Shown piece by piece: positions 5,502 to 10,920 of a stretch of 10,920 bases of DNA. The position numbers and the translations under genes are program-made. Each line of letters starts with the position of its first letter. Within the stretch, counting starts at the first letter, position 1. The stretch comes from SYFY01 sp031385325 (GTDB lineage Bacteria > Pseudomonadota > Gammaproteobacteria > Pseudomonadales > Azotimanducaceae): positions 1 to 10,920 of the forward strand of contig JANNBJ010000203.1 of the NCBI GenBank assembly GCA_031385325.1, read 5' to 3'. The notes beneath the pieces were generated by a model, which saw only the letters and a program-made list of their open reading frames with translations, searched no databases and was not told where the DNA came from.

Positions 5502-5825
5502 ATGAAATCACTCAAGTTCATCACCGTCGTCACCTTCACGGGCCTGCTGTCCGCAATGTCGGCCAACGCAGAACCGGGTGATGCCATCAACGAACATCTC
5601 GATCGCAAAGGCGATCGCATCGAGGATCGCCTCGACCGTAAAGGCGACATCATCGACAACCGCCTGGATCGTAAAGCCGCTGTGGCTGAAGCCAACGGTC
5701 ATGAAGCCGCGGCACGTCACCTGGATCGCAAGGGCGACCGGATCGATAACCGGCTGGATCGCAAGGGTCATCGCATCGACCGCAAGCTTGATCGCAAGGG
5801 TGACCGGATCGATCGTCGGAATTAG
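5502..5825 (+). CDS. Small secreted protein of 11-residue LDRKGDRI-type repeats, function unknown
   Basis: A 107-residue protein. The ATG at 5502 is chosen because AAGGA (5486-5490) precedes it and it begins a clear signal peptide, MKSLKFITVVTFTGLLSAMSANA, cut before E24. The mature 84 residues are almost all repeats of LDRKGDRIDNR: units begin at L33, L44 and L55 (the third decays after LDRK), a 15-residue Ala/Glu/His linker follows (59-73), then units begin at L74, L85 and L96. The spacing is exactly 11 residues, a hendecad, with Leu and Ile on one face and dense alternating Asp/Arg/Lys elsewhere. That predicts a highly charged helix or coiled coil in the periplasm or outside. There is no Cys and no known catalytic motif. 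I do not recognise a characterised family. It is flanked by a CRP-type box upstream and an intrinsic terminator downstream, so it is likely its own transcription unit. Confidence 0.8.
   Translation: MKSLKFITVVTFTGLLSAMSANAEPGDAINEHLDRKGDRIEDRLDRKGDIIDNRLDRKAAVAEANGHEAAARHLDRKGDRIDNRLDRKGHRIDRKLDRKGDRIDRRN
5598..5819 (+). repeat. 33-bp coding repeats rich in GATC sites
   Basis: The repeat protein is encoded by degenerate 33-bp units in two blocks (5598-5675 and 5721-5819). The DNA differs mostly at wobble positions while the protein unit is kept. The stretch contains ten GATC sites in about 220 bp, produced by the recurring Asp-Arg and Ile-Asp codons. Confidence 0.75.
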
Positions 5826-5841
5826 ACAGAGCTCTCCCCCG

Positions 5842-5880
5842 GGATGACGCTTTCCCCCAGAAGCGTCGTCCTGTTTTTTA
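5842..5880 (+). terminator. Rho-independent terminator after the repeat-protein gene
   Basis: GGATGACGCTT (5842-5852) pairs with AAGCGTCGTCC (5861-5871), one T-G wobble, around an 8-base C-rich loop. It is followed by TGTTTTTTATCCCTTTTTT, giving two T-runs. It begins 17 bases after the stop codon at 5825. This is a textbook intrinsic terminator, though the next gene starts only 57 bases later, so it may also act as an attenuator. Confidence 0.8.
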
Positions 5881-5936
5881 TCCCTTTTTTCAACACGGCA
5901 AGTCAAGCCGTCCATCCCAACAAGAGATTCAACATC

Positions 5937-7808
5937 ATGCAAACGAACTGGTTAAGTAGTTGCCGCCGTAACCTGGCGGTATTTTCCAGCGTCGCACTTC
6001 TATCACTCGCCGGTTGTGGTGGTGGTGGTGGTTCGGCCGCCGCCCCTGCGCCAGCGGGTCAGGCACCATCCGGTCAGGCACCCGTCCAGGACAATGGTGA
6101 ACTGCTCTTCGCCATTACTGATGCCGAGGGAGATTTCGTCTCCTATCTGGTCGACGTGGTCGCGATCGAACTCAAACGCACCAACGGTGACATCGTCAAT
6201 GTGTTGCCAACTCGCACGCGCATCGACTTTACCCAACTGGCTGAGCTGACAGAACTACTGAGCGTCGCCAGCGTGCCAGTGGGCAACTACGACAAGGTGT
6301 CACTGCGTCTGGACTACACCAACGCTGAAGTCATGGTGCAAAACGCCGCCGGCGAGCCGGTAACGGCGAATCTGAGGGATGTAAATGGCAATGCCGTCAC
6401 GATCCTGGACGTCGAGCTGGAACTCACTGGCAACGACATCATCCGGATCACGCCACGCAGCTTGCGGGCCATGAGTCTCGACTTTGATCTCGATGCTTCG
6501 AATACGGTCGATCTGTCGACCAACCCGCCAACGGTTCGAGTTGAACCGGTCCTGCTGGCTACCTCCGAGCTGGAAGCCAATCGGGAACACCGTGTTCGTG
6601 GCCTGCTGGATACCGTTGTCGAGGCCGATGGCAAAGTGACCCTCAAGGTGCGCCCGTTCCGACATCGTACCGGTTCGTTTGGTTCCACGACGTTCACCAT
6701 GACGACGGATGCGGACTATGAAATCGATGGTGACAGCCTGGAGGGCAGCGCTGGCCTGGCTGCACTGGCAGGCAAGCCGAAGGACACGCCGGTGGTTGCG
6801 CACGCGTTTGTTCGTGATGGTGCACTGCGGGCGGATCGCCTGCTGGCCGGAACCAGCGTGCCATGGGCGAATGTAGAAGTGGCACACGGTGTGGTGACTG
6901 CACGCAGCAGCGACCGCCTGACGCTCTCCGGTGTGGCAATCTCCACGCGGGAGGGACGTTTCGAGTTCCGTCGCAGCGTCACTGTTCTGGTCGGCAATGA
7001 CACGGCGGTGAGTGCACCGGGTCTTGCAACCGAAGATCTGGATCAGTTGTCGGTATCCGTGGGTCAACGTGTTGCCGTGAGTGGCAATCTGACCACCGAC
7101 AACAACCTCGACGCGACGGCAGGTCGTATGCACATGCAGATGAATCGCATCGCAGGCCAGGTAGTGGGCGCTAATCCGCTGGTCGTTGACCTCGAGTTCC
7201 TGAACGGTCGACGGCCTTCCGTGTTCAACTTTGCCGGCACCGGTATCACCACTGGCGATGATGCCAACCCAGACCGTTACGAGATCCGTAGTGCCAATGG
7301 CATCGCCGACGAGCTGACGGCTGGTGATTTCATCCAGGTGCATGGGCTTGTCAATCGCTTCGGATTTGCCCCGCCGGACTTCCTGGCACGCAGTATCACT
7401 GAAGTGGATACCGATAACCGTGGCGCTGGTGTCAAGGTTGGCTGGCAGAATGGTTCGGCCAGGCCGTTCCTCTCTTCTTCACCAACCCGTCTTGCGCTGG
7501 ACCTCTCTGCGGCGCGCGCGGAGCTGGAACTTGGTGGTCGTGGCCGTGACCGCGAATCGGATCTGGAAGAACTCGCGCTGATTGCACCGGTCGATGGTCG
7601 TGGTGTGTACGCAGTGATCAAGCGTGGCGACGAAAAAGCCACTCTTTTCCGCGACTTCGGCGCGATGGTCGAGGCAGTGGTCGCCGAGCTCAACACTGGC
7701 GCGAAGCTTCACCGCATCACCGCACAAGGTCGTTATACTGCCGATGACGCAGAACTGGCGACGGCACGAGTAAGCTTTGTCTTCAAGAGTACAGGTTCAG
7801 GCGGCTGA
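5937..7808 (+). CDS. Outer-membrane-type lipoprotein with DUF4382 and DUF5666-like domains
   Basis: A 623-residue lipoprotein. The ATG at 5937 starts a signal peptide with lipobox LAGC (24-27), lipidation at C27, and Gly at +2, which favours the outer membrane; a Gly/Ala/Pro/Gln linker runs to about residue 53. An in-frame ATG at 5844 lies inside the terminator stem and is rejected. Residues 54-210 (GELLFAITDAEGDFVSYLVDVVAI... RVEPVLLATS) match the pattern of DUF4382, a beta-rich domain of unknown function. From about 216, segments such as HRVRGLLDTV...DGKVTLKVRPF, VAHGVVTARSSDRLTLSGVAI and NRIAGQVVGANPLVVDLEFL repeat the short-barrel pattern of DUF5666. The C-terminal 130 residues are not recognised. 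Function is unknown; the family suggests a periplasm- or surface-facing adhesive or structural role. The ribosome-binding site is weak (AAGAGA). A hairpin follows the gene, then the ECF sigma operon. Confidence 0.83.
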   Translation: MQTNWLSSCRRNLAVFSSVALLSLAGCGGGGGSAAAPAPAGQAPSGQAPVQDNGELLFAITDAEGDFVSYLVDVVAIELKRTNGDIVNVLPTRTRIDFTQLAELTELLSVASVPVGNYDKVSLRLDYTNAEVMVQNAAGEPVTANLRDVNGNAVTILDVELELTGNDIIRITPRSLRAMSLDFDLDASNTVDLSTNPPTVRVEPVLLATSELEANREHRVRGLLDTVVEADGKVTLKVRPFRHRTGSFGSTTFTMTTDADYEIDGDSLEGSAGLAALAGKPKDTPVVAHAFVRDGALRADRLLAGTSVPWANVEVAHGVVTARSSDRLTLSGVAISTREGRFEFRRSVTVLVGNDTAVSAPGLATEDLDQLSVSVGQRVAVSGNLTTDNNLDATAGRMHMQMNRIAGQVVGANPLVVDLEFLNGRRPSVFNFAGTGITTGDDANPDRYEIRSANGIADELTAGDFIQVHGLVNRFGFAPPDFLARSITEVDTDNRGAGVKVGWQNGSARPFLSSSPTRLALDLSAARAELELGGRGRDRESDLEELALIAPVDGRGVYAVIKRGDEKATLFRDFGAMVEAVVAELNTGAKLHRITAQGRYTADDAELATARVSFVFKSTGSGG

Positions 7809-7834
7809 GGCAGGCACGGCCAGAAGTGGAACTG

Positions 7835-7860
7835 CCCGGGCACGTCACGTGCCCGGGTTT
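7835..7860 (+). terminator. GC-rich hairpin between the lipoprotein gene and the sigma operon
   Basis: CCCGGGCACG (7835-7844) pairs perfectly with CGTGCCCGGG (7848-7857), loop TCA, then TTTGT. The stem is very stable but the T-run is only three bases, so termination may be partial and let transcripts reach the sigma gene starting 15 bases later. Confidence 0.55.
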
Positions 7861-7874
7861 GTCACAGCCAACCG

Positions 7875-8414
7875 ATGAGCCAGGCTGCACAACTGAATGT
7901 TTTCCTGGCGGGTGTGGAAAAGCGTGCGTGGCACATGGCCCGTTACGAAGTGAGGAACGATGATGATGCGCTCGATATCGTGCAGGACACCATGTTCACG
8001 CTGGCCCGCAAATATGGGGACCGGCCGGTCGATGAGTGGCCGGCCCTCTTTTTCACGATCCTGCGCAGCCGTATCACCGACCACCAGCGACGCGGCACCT
8101 TTCGGGAACGATTTTTCGGCTGGGCCCGATCGAAGACTGCAGACGAGGTTGACCAGGCGATCTCTGACCTCGTCGATGAAGGAGTGGTCGATCCGCTTGA
8201 TCAGTTGTCGGTTGCATCCGACGTTTCCACCCTCGATGCAGCGCTCGCCAACCTGCCGGAGCGACAGCGACAGGTTTTCCTGCTTCGCCATGTCGAGGGG
8301 CTGTCCGTGGCCGATACTGCAGCCGGCATGCAATGTTCGGAGGGCACCGTGAAAACCCATCTGTCTCGTGCGCTGGCAAGTCTGCGGCAACAGCTCGAGA
8401 ATCCTGCATCATGA
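7875..8414 (+). CDS. ECF-subfamily RNA polymerase sigma factor
   Basis: A 179-residue sigma-70-family factor of typical ECF size with only regions 2 and 4. Region 2 spans about residues 9-73: DALDIVQDTMFTLARKYGD (31-49) is the core-binding helix and ALFFTILRSRITDHQRR (57-73) is the -10 recognition helix. A linker rich in Phe/Arg/Glu follows. Region 4 spans about 118-174, with LPERQRQVFLLRHVEGLSV and helix-turn-helix VADTAAGMQCSEGTVKTHLSRAL for -35 recognition. The ATG at 7875 has no clear Shine-Dalgarno, yet no better in-frame start exists upstream of region 2. It overlaps the next gene by ATGA. No separate promoter is obvious in the 15 bases after the preceding hairpin, so expression may come by readthrough or from a promoter inside the lipoprotein gene. 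Confidence 0.9.
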   Translation: MSQAAQLNVFLAGVEKRAWHMARYEVRNDDDALDIVQDTMFTLARKYGDRPVDEWPALFFTILRSRITDHQRRGTFRERFFGWARSKTADEVDQAISDLVDEGVVDPLDQLSVASDVSTLDAALANLPERQRQVFLLRHVEGLSVADTAAGMQCSEGTVKTHLSRALASLRQQLENPAS

Positions 8415-8779
8415 ACAACGAAGACAAAACCGATTCGCTGGGTGATCTGGCTCGCGATCTCCGTGCCCGGAACTCTCAGGTGCCCGATGGCGTAGCGGAA
8501 CGACTGCGTGTTATGCGGCAGGATGCAGTGGCTGTGGTTGACAAGCCTCGTCGAACCGCAGGCTTCTGGATACCGGCAGCACTCGCGACCAGTGCTGCCG
8601 CGGTATTGGTGACTATTGCACTGGTACCGGAACCAGGTCCTGGCATCGAAGGCATCGAGCCACTGCCTGTCCACCTGGCTGCCGATGAACTGGCGGCAAT
8701 CAATGACCTGGATGTGCTCGAAGATCTCGAGTTCCTGGCCTGGATGGAAGAGGAAGCCTCCAGTGCAGCATCGGGTTGA
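8411..8779 (+). CDS. Single-pass inner-membrane protein in the anti-sigma position
   Basis: A 122-residue protein starting in the ATGA that ends the sigma gene. Residues 1-50 are charged and cytoplasmic, including GDLARDLRARNSQVPDGVAERL and RLRVMRQDAVAVV. One membrane helix lies at 51-72 (GFWIPAALATSAAAVLVTIALV). The periplasmic tail is acidic and ends LDVLEDLEFLAWMEEEASSAASG. The layout, position and coupling fit a membrane anti-sigma factor, and the shape resembles DUF3619-type proteins found beside ECF sigma genes. There is no zinc-binding HxxxCxxC motif, so the assignment rests on context. It overlaps the next gene by 17 bp. Confidence 0.66.
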   Translation: MNNEDKTDSLGDLARDLRARNSQVPDGVAERLRVMRQDAVAVVDKPRRTAGFWIPAALATSAAAVLVTIALVPEPGPGIEGIEPLPVHLAADELAAINDLDVLEDLEFLAWMEEEASSAASG

Positions 8780-9044
8780 GGTGATGGCCATCGTGTTGAT
8801 TGGCTTGTCTGTGTCAACGCATCTGCGGGCGGATGAAGTTCTGCCCGAGCCAGGACTGCTCGAGTATCTGGGGAACCTGGTCGAAGATGACGGCAACTAT
8901 GTCGATGCTCTGGATATGGAAGCCTTCCAGGCGCTGTCACCTGACCAGACCGACAACCGGTCGCACGAAACGATGACCAAACCTGCCGAGCCATACGAAC
9001 CGCAACCGCCGTTATCCCGCACTTCCAGCGGAGACCGGCCATGA
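8763..9044 (+). CDS. Small exported acidic protein, function unknown
   Basis: A 93-residue protein whose best start is the GTG at 8763, eight bases after AGGA (8751-8754), inside the end of the membrane-protein gene. An alternative ATG at 8784 would shorten it by seven residues and remove the basic N-region. The signal peptide is MQHRVEVMAIVLIGLSVSTHLRA, cut before D24. The mature part is acidic: LPEPGLLEYLGNLVEDDGNYVDALDME (27-53), then a polar Pro-rich tail. I do not recognise a named family. It ends in an ATGA shared with the DUF3106-type gene. Its position suggests a periplasmic partner of the sigma/anti-sigma pair or of the DUF3106-type protein. Confidence 0.58.
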   Translation: MQHRVEVMAIVLIGLSVSTHLRADEVLPEPGLLEYLGNLVEDDGNYVDALDMEAFQALSPDQTDNRSHETMTKPAEPYEPQPPLSRTSSGDRP

Positions 9045-9541
9045 ACGTACGACGATTTTTCGGTCTTCAACTGCGTCTGGGACTGGCGACGATCTGCTTG
9101 CTGGTAACCAGCGTGAGCGTAATTGCTGCTCCCTGGGACCAACTCACGGATGAGCAGCGCAAGCTGCTGGCGCCACATCAGCAGGACTGGCCGACCATGA
9201 CCGAGGATCGCCAGAAGACACTGACCCTGGGCGCCGATCGCTGGCTCACCATGAATGCGGACCAACGGCGAGCATTCAATGAACGGCACGCCCGCTGGCA
9301 AACGATGTCCGCCACCGAGCGCAACATCCTCATTCAGCGCCTGCAGAACTATCGTGCCCTGTCGGATACGCAGCGCCGGCAGATTCGCGGACAGATGCGC
9401 CGGCTGCAAAACATGTCACCGCAGCGCCGTCACGAACTGCGCAATGAGTTCAGAAAACTCGAACCTCAGGAACGCGCCCGCGCACTGGAGCGAATGCGCG
9501 AGCGTCAGCGTGAACGCGGCAAGGAAAGACGTCAGCGTTGA
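9041..9541 (+). CDS. DUF3106-type exported protein of 18-residue repeats
   Basis: A 166-residue protein with a signal peptide (basic MNVRRFFGLQLR, hydrophobic 13-28, cleavage near AA30). The mature chain is six consecutive repeats of exactly 18 residues, beginning at W32, W50, W68, W86, Y104 and L122, each of the form (W/Y/L)-x2-(L/M)-(T/S/N)-x3-R followed by a polar helix. Residues 140-166 are a very basic Arg/Glu tail. This is the DUF3106 pattern: small alpha-helical periplasmic proteins of unknown function, confined largely to Proteobacteria and often encoded behind ECF sigma genes. Its start is coupled by ATGA to the upstream small gene, and its 3' end overlaps the opposite-strand gene by 10 bp. 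Confidence 0.8.
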   Translation: MNVRRFFGLQLRLGLATICLLVTSVSVIAAPWDQLTDEQRKLLAPHQQDWPTMTEDRQKTLTLGADRWLTMNADQRRAFNERHARWQTMSATERNILIQRLQNYRALSDTQRRQIRGQMRRLQNMSPQRRHELRNEFRKLEPQERARALERMRERQRERGKERRQR

Positions 9542-10551
9542 GTTCCCCGTGCAGCCTGTGGCACGGGTTGAATCGTGTAGTCGGCCGGTACCACGAACAG
9601 ATCCGGATCTGGCTCCTCCAGTGACAAGTTGGTGGTTCGGCTGGTGATTTCGCCCATCATGGGGTCGGTTCGCCGGAACAGTACCGGCATGCCAATCGAC
9701 TCCGCCGTCCAGATTTCTGTTATCGACTCGATGGGTTGTTCGTTACCCACCGCTCCGGCAGGAATGATATCGATCTGCCGTACACCCTTGGCCATCACCC
9801 CTTCGATTCGCTGTTCTCCAAGATCTTCCTGCCGATGCTCCGGCGCGTTGCCGGTAACAATGGCATTGCCAAAAACTTCAGGCGAAGCGACTGCGGAATA
9901 CACGATATCGGCCCCGTTCATTGCGCCTGCGGGAGGTGGCAACATGACCGTGTCCGTTGTCGCCGACAGACCGTTCGGCGAAACACCGTCCATGACGCCG
10001 GAAGCCGCGGATGGGTTGAACGAATAACGTGGCAACTCGATGGCAACCCGGCCCGTTGGCTCCAGCATGTAACTCTTCTCGGCCACTGGATCATCAATCA
10101 TCACCATGCTTCGCTGCAGGCCAGGATCGATCTGCTCGGGCGCACTCAATCCATGCTCAACACGGGTGCGGCCATGGCCATCTCGCGCCATCCTGGTCCT
10201 GCTGGTGTGAACGATCCGATTGCCGTCCTGCAGAACCTGCACGAACTCGGTAGTCATCTCGGCGCTCATCGGCTTGCCCAATACCGGCTGTCCCGGCACG
10301 CTGCCACCACCGCCGATCACTGACATGCCAGGACCAAACGGCATCATCGGTGCATTGCCAAAAAAGACAAATTGATTCGCTTGCGCAGGAATCGCGCTTT
10401 CCACGGACGCAACGGTAGACTCGCCAACGGCCGCGACAATGGACGCCGGATGAGGGGCTTGTGCGGGACTCTGCGCGCCGACCACTTTCATCGACGCCAA
10501 TACCATCCCCGCAAAGGACACGCCGATCAGCCAGCTGGTTCTTTTCTTCAT
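9532..10551 (-). CDS. Exported protein of an uncharacterised family (339 residues)
   Basis: The ATG at 10549-10551 has GGAG eight bases upstream and begins a signal peptide MKKRTSWLIGVSFAGMVLASMKVVGA, cut before Q27. A disordered Ala/Gln/Pro then Gly/Met-rich region follows to about residue 95. The folded part reads as paired beta segments: TTEFVQVLQDGNRIVHTSRTRMARDGHGRTRVEHG (104-138), SMVMIDDPVAEKSYMLEP (148-165), DLGEQRIEGVMAKGVRQIDIIPAGAVGNEQPIESITEIWTAESIGMPVLFRRTDPMMGEITSRTTNLSLEEPDPDLFVVPADYTI (about 245-328). I recognise this pattern (filled-in Arg-rich start, IPAGAIGNE, EPDPxLFxVPxDY) from many unnamed secreted proteins in Proteobacteria and Acidobacteria, but no function is known to me. 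It resembles lipoprotein-carrier-like beta folds only loosely. It is coupled by ATGA to the gene upstream on the minus strand. Confidence 0.72.
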   Translation of the reverse strand: MKKRTSWLIGVSFAGMVLASMKVVGAQSPAQAPHPASIVAAVGESTVASVESAIPAQANQFVFFGNAPMMPFGPGMSVIGGGGSVPGQPVLGKPMSAEMTTEFVQVLQDGNRIVHTSRTRMARDGHGRTRVEHGLSAPEQIDPGLQRSMVMIDDPVAEKSYMLEPTGRVAIELPRYSFNPSAASGVMDGVSPNGLSATTDTVMLPPPAGAMNGADIVYSAVASPEVFGNAIVTGNAPEHRQEDLGEQRIEGVMAKGVRQIDIIPAGAVGNEQPIESITEIWTAESIGMPVLFRRTDPMMGEITSRTTNLSLEEPDPDLFVVPADYTIQPVPQAARGTQR

Positions 10552-10920
10552 TGGTATTTCTCCATCACATGAGTAGGCAAAACGTGATCAGCCCTTGCAA
10601 CATTGTCCGTTCGAATTGCCCGGGCCAGGCCATCCGCTCCGACCAGAACATCGGCTTCAATCCACAGCGGCTGTGCCTGCCCGGTACGAGAATCCTGTGC
10701 CAGTACGGGCAGGCGTACACGCAGCAGGGTCAGGCCACCCTCCATCTGAGCCGGCTGTACGCGGCTGCCCGGATAGGGAATCGCCTGATAAACAGGCATC
10801 ACGGCATCGGGAGTAACTTGAGACTGCACTGTAGACACGTCTGGCACTGGTGAATCCAGCGTCTGCACCAGGCGTGGACCGAACAGCGCGCCGAGATCAA
10901 GCCTGAGGAAGCGGTCGCGC
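10548..10920 (-). CDS. 3' part of an unrecognised gene, C-terminal DVLVGADGLARAIR domain (5' end outside window)
   Basis: The frame stays open to the window edge, so about 123 C-terminal residues are visible. They include QAIPYPGSRVQPAQM, LTLLRVRLPVL and PLWIEADVLVGADGLARAIRTDN, then a short polar tail ending MEKYQ. The LRVRLP...EADVLVGxDGLARAIR segment recalls the C-terminal domain of proteins encoded near ECF sigma and anti-sigma genes; that is from memory and uncertain. Its stop codon shares an ATGA with the next gene, so the two are co-translated. A possible internal GTG at 10866-10868 lacks support as a start. Confidence 0.6.
   Translation of the reverse strand, partial: RDRFLRLDLGALFGPRLVQTLDSPVPDVSTVQSQVTPDAVMPVYQAIPYPGSRVQPAQMEGGLTLLRVRLPVLAQDSRTGQAQPLWIEADVLVGADGLARAIRTDNVARADHVLPTHVMEKYQ

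Noticed and set aside
5598..5819. Regularly spaced repeats as a CRISPR array.
   Set aside because: The 33-bp units are contiguous, degenerate and in frame within a signal-peptide protein; there are no spacers or cas genes.
5598..5819. GATC cluster as a replication-origin or SeqA-type site.
   Set aside because: All ten sites arise from Asp-Arg and Ile-Asp codons of the protein repeat; no DnaA boxes or AT-rich unwinding region lie nearby.
5844..5936. ATG at 5844 as the lipoprotein start.
   Set aside because: It lies inside the stem of an intrinsic terminator, and the lipobox signal peptide begins properly at 5937.
5508..5942. Minus-strand frame opposite the repeat-protein gene.
   Set aside because: It is kept open only by the 33-bp repeat periodicity; it has no ribosome-binding site or recognisable fold.
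6014..6034. GGT-rich microsatellite.
   Set aside because: It encodes the poly-Gly that follows the lipobox Cys, normal for this type of lipoprotein.
6300..7343. Long minus-strand frame of 347 codons antisense to the lipoprotein gene.
   Set aside because: Its translation is His/Arg/Gln-rich without domain pattern. The plus strand has a signal peptide, lipobox and recognisable domains.

Overview
The window looks like a chromosomal segment of a gammaproteobacterium, with GC in the high fifties by eye. I base this on a DUF3106-type secreted protein, a Gly-rich DUF4382-type lipoprotein, an outer-membrane beta-barrel ending in Phe, a perfect CRP/Vfr-type operator, tight ATGA stop/start couplings and good Shine-Dalgarno sequences. 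There is no transposase, integrase, tRNA, rRNA or CRISPR array. Thirteen protein-coding genes are supported, two of them cut by the window edges.

Region 1 (1-4029, + strand) is a catabolic cluster. It starts with the 3' part of a rhodanese-domain gene with a Pro/Gln/Gly/Tyr tail. A Rieske non-heme-iron oxygenase alpha subunit follows, translationally coupled (ATGA) to a classical short-chain dehydrogenase. A two-domain cupin protein of the 2,4'-dihydroxyacetophenone dioxygenase/ChrR-like type comes last, apparently with its own promoter. Together they suggest ring or side-chain oxidation of an aromatic or other cyclic compound: hydroxylation, alcohol/ketone oxidation, then possibly C-C cleavage. 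No beta subunit, ferredoxin or reductase for the oxygenase is in the window.

Region 2 (4030-5501) begins with a 296-bp convergent gap containing three good hairpins, two of which form a REP/BIME-like pair. A minus-strand gene for an outer-membrane beta-barrel follows. Its divergent upstream region carries a perfect TGTGA-N6-TCACA box.

Region 3 (5502-9541, + strand) is a cell-envelope and regulation block. It has a small secreted protein built from 11-residue LDRKGDRI-type repeats, an intrinsic terminator, a 623-residue DUF4382/DUF5666-type lipoprotein, another strong hairpin, and then a compact four-gene operon. That operon encodes an ECF sigma factor, a single-pass membrane protein in the anti-sigma position, a small exported acidic protein and a DUF3106-type protein made of six exact 18-residue repeats. 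Its three junctions overlap by 4, 17 and 4 bases.

Region 4 (9532-10920, - strand) holds two coupled genes. One is the 3' part of an unrecognised gene with a C-terminal DVLVGADGLARAIR segment; the other is a 339-residue exported protein of a common but uncharacterised family. The latter converges on and overlaps the DUF3106-type gene tail to tail by 10 bp. The least explained items are the hendecad-repeat protein with its CRP-type operator, and the sigma-factor operon with its two unexplained exported products.
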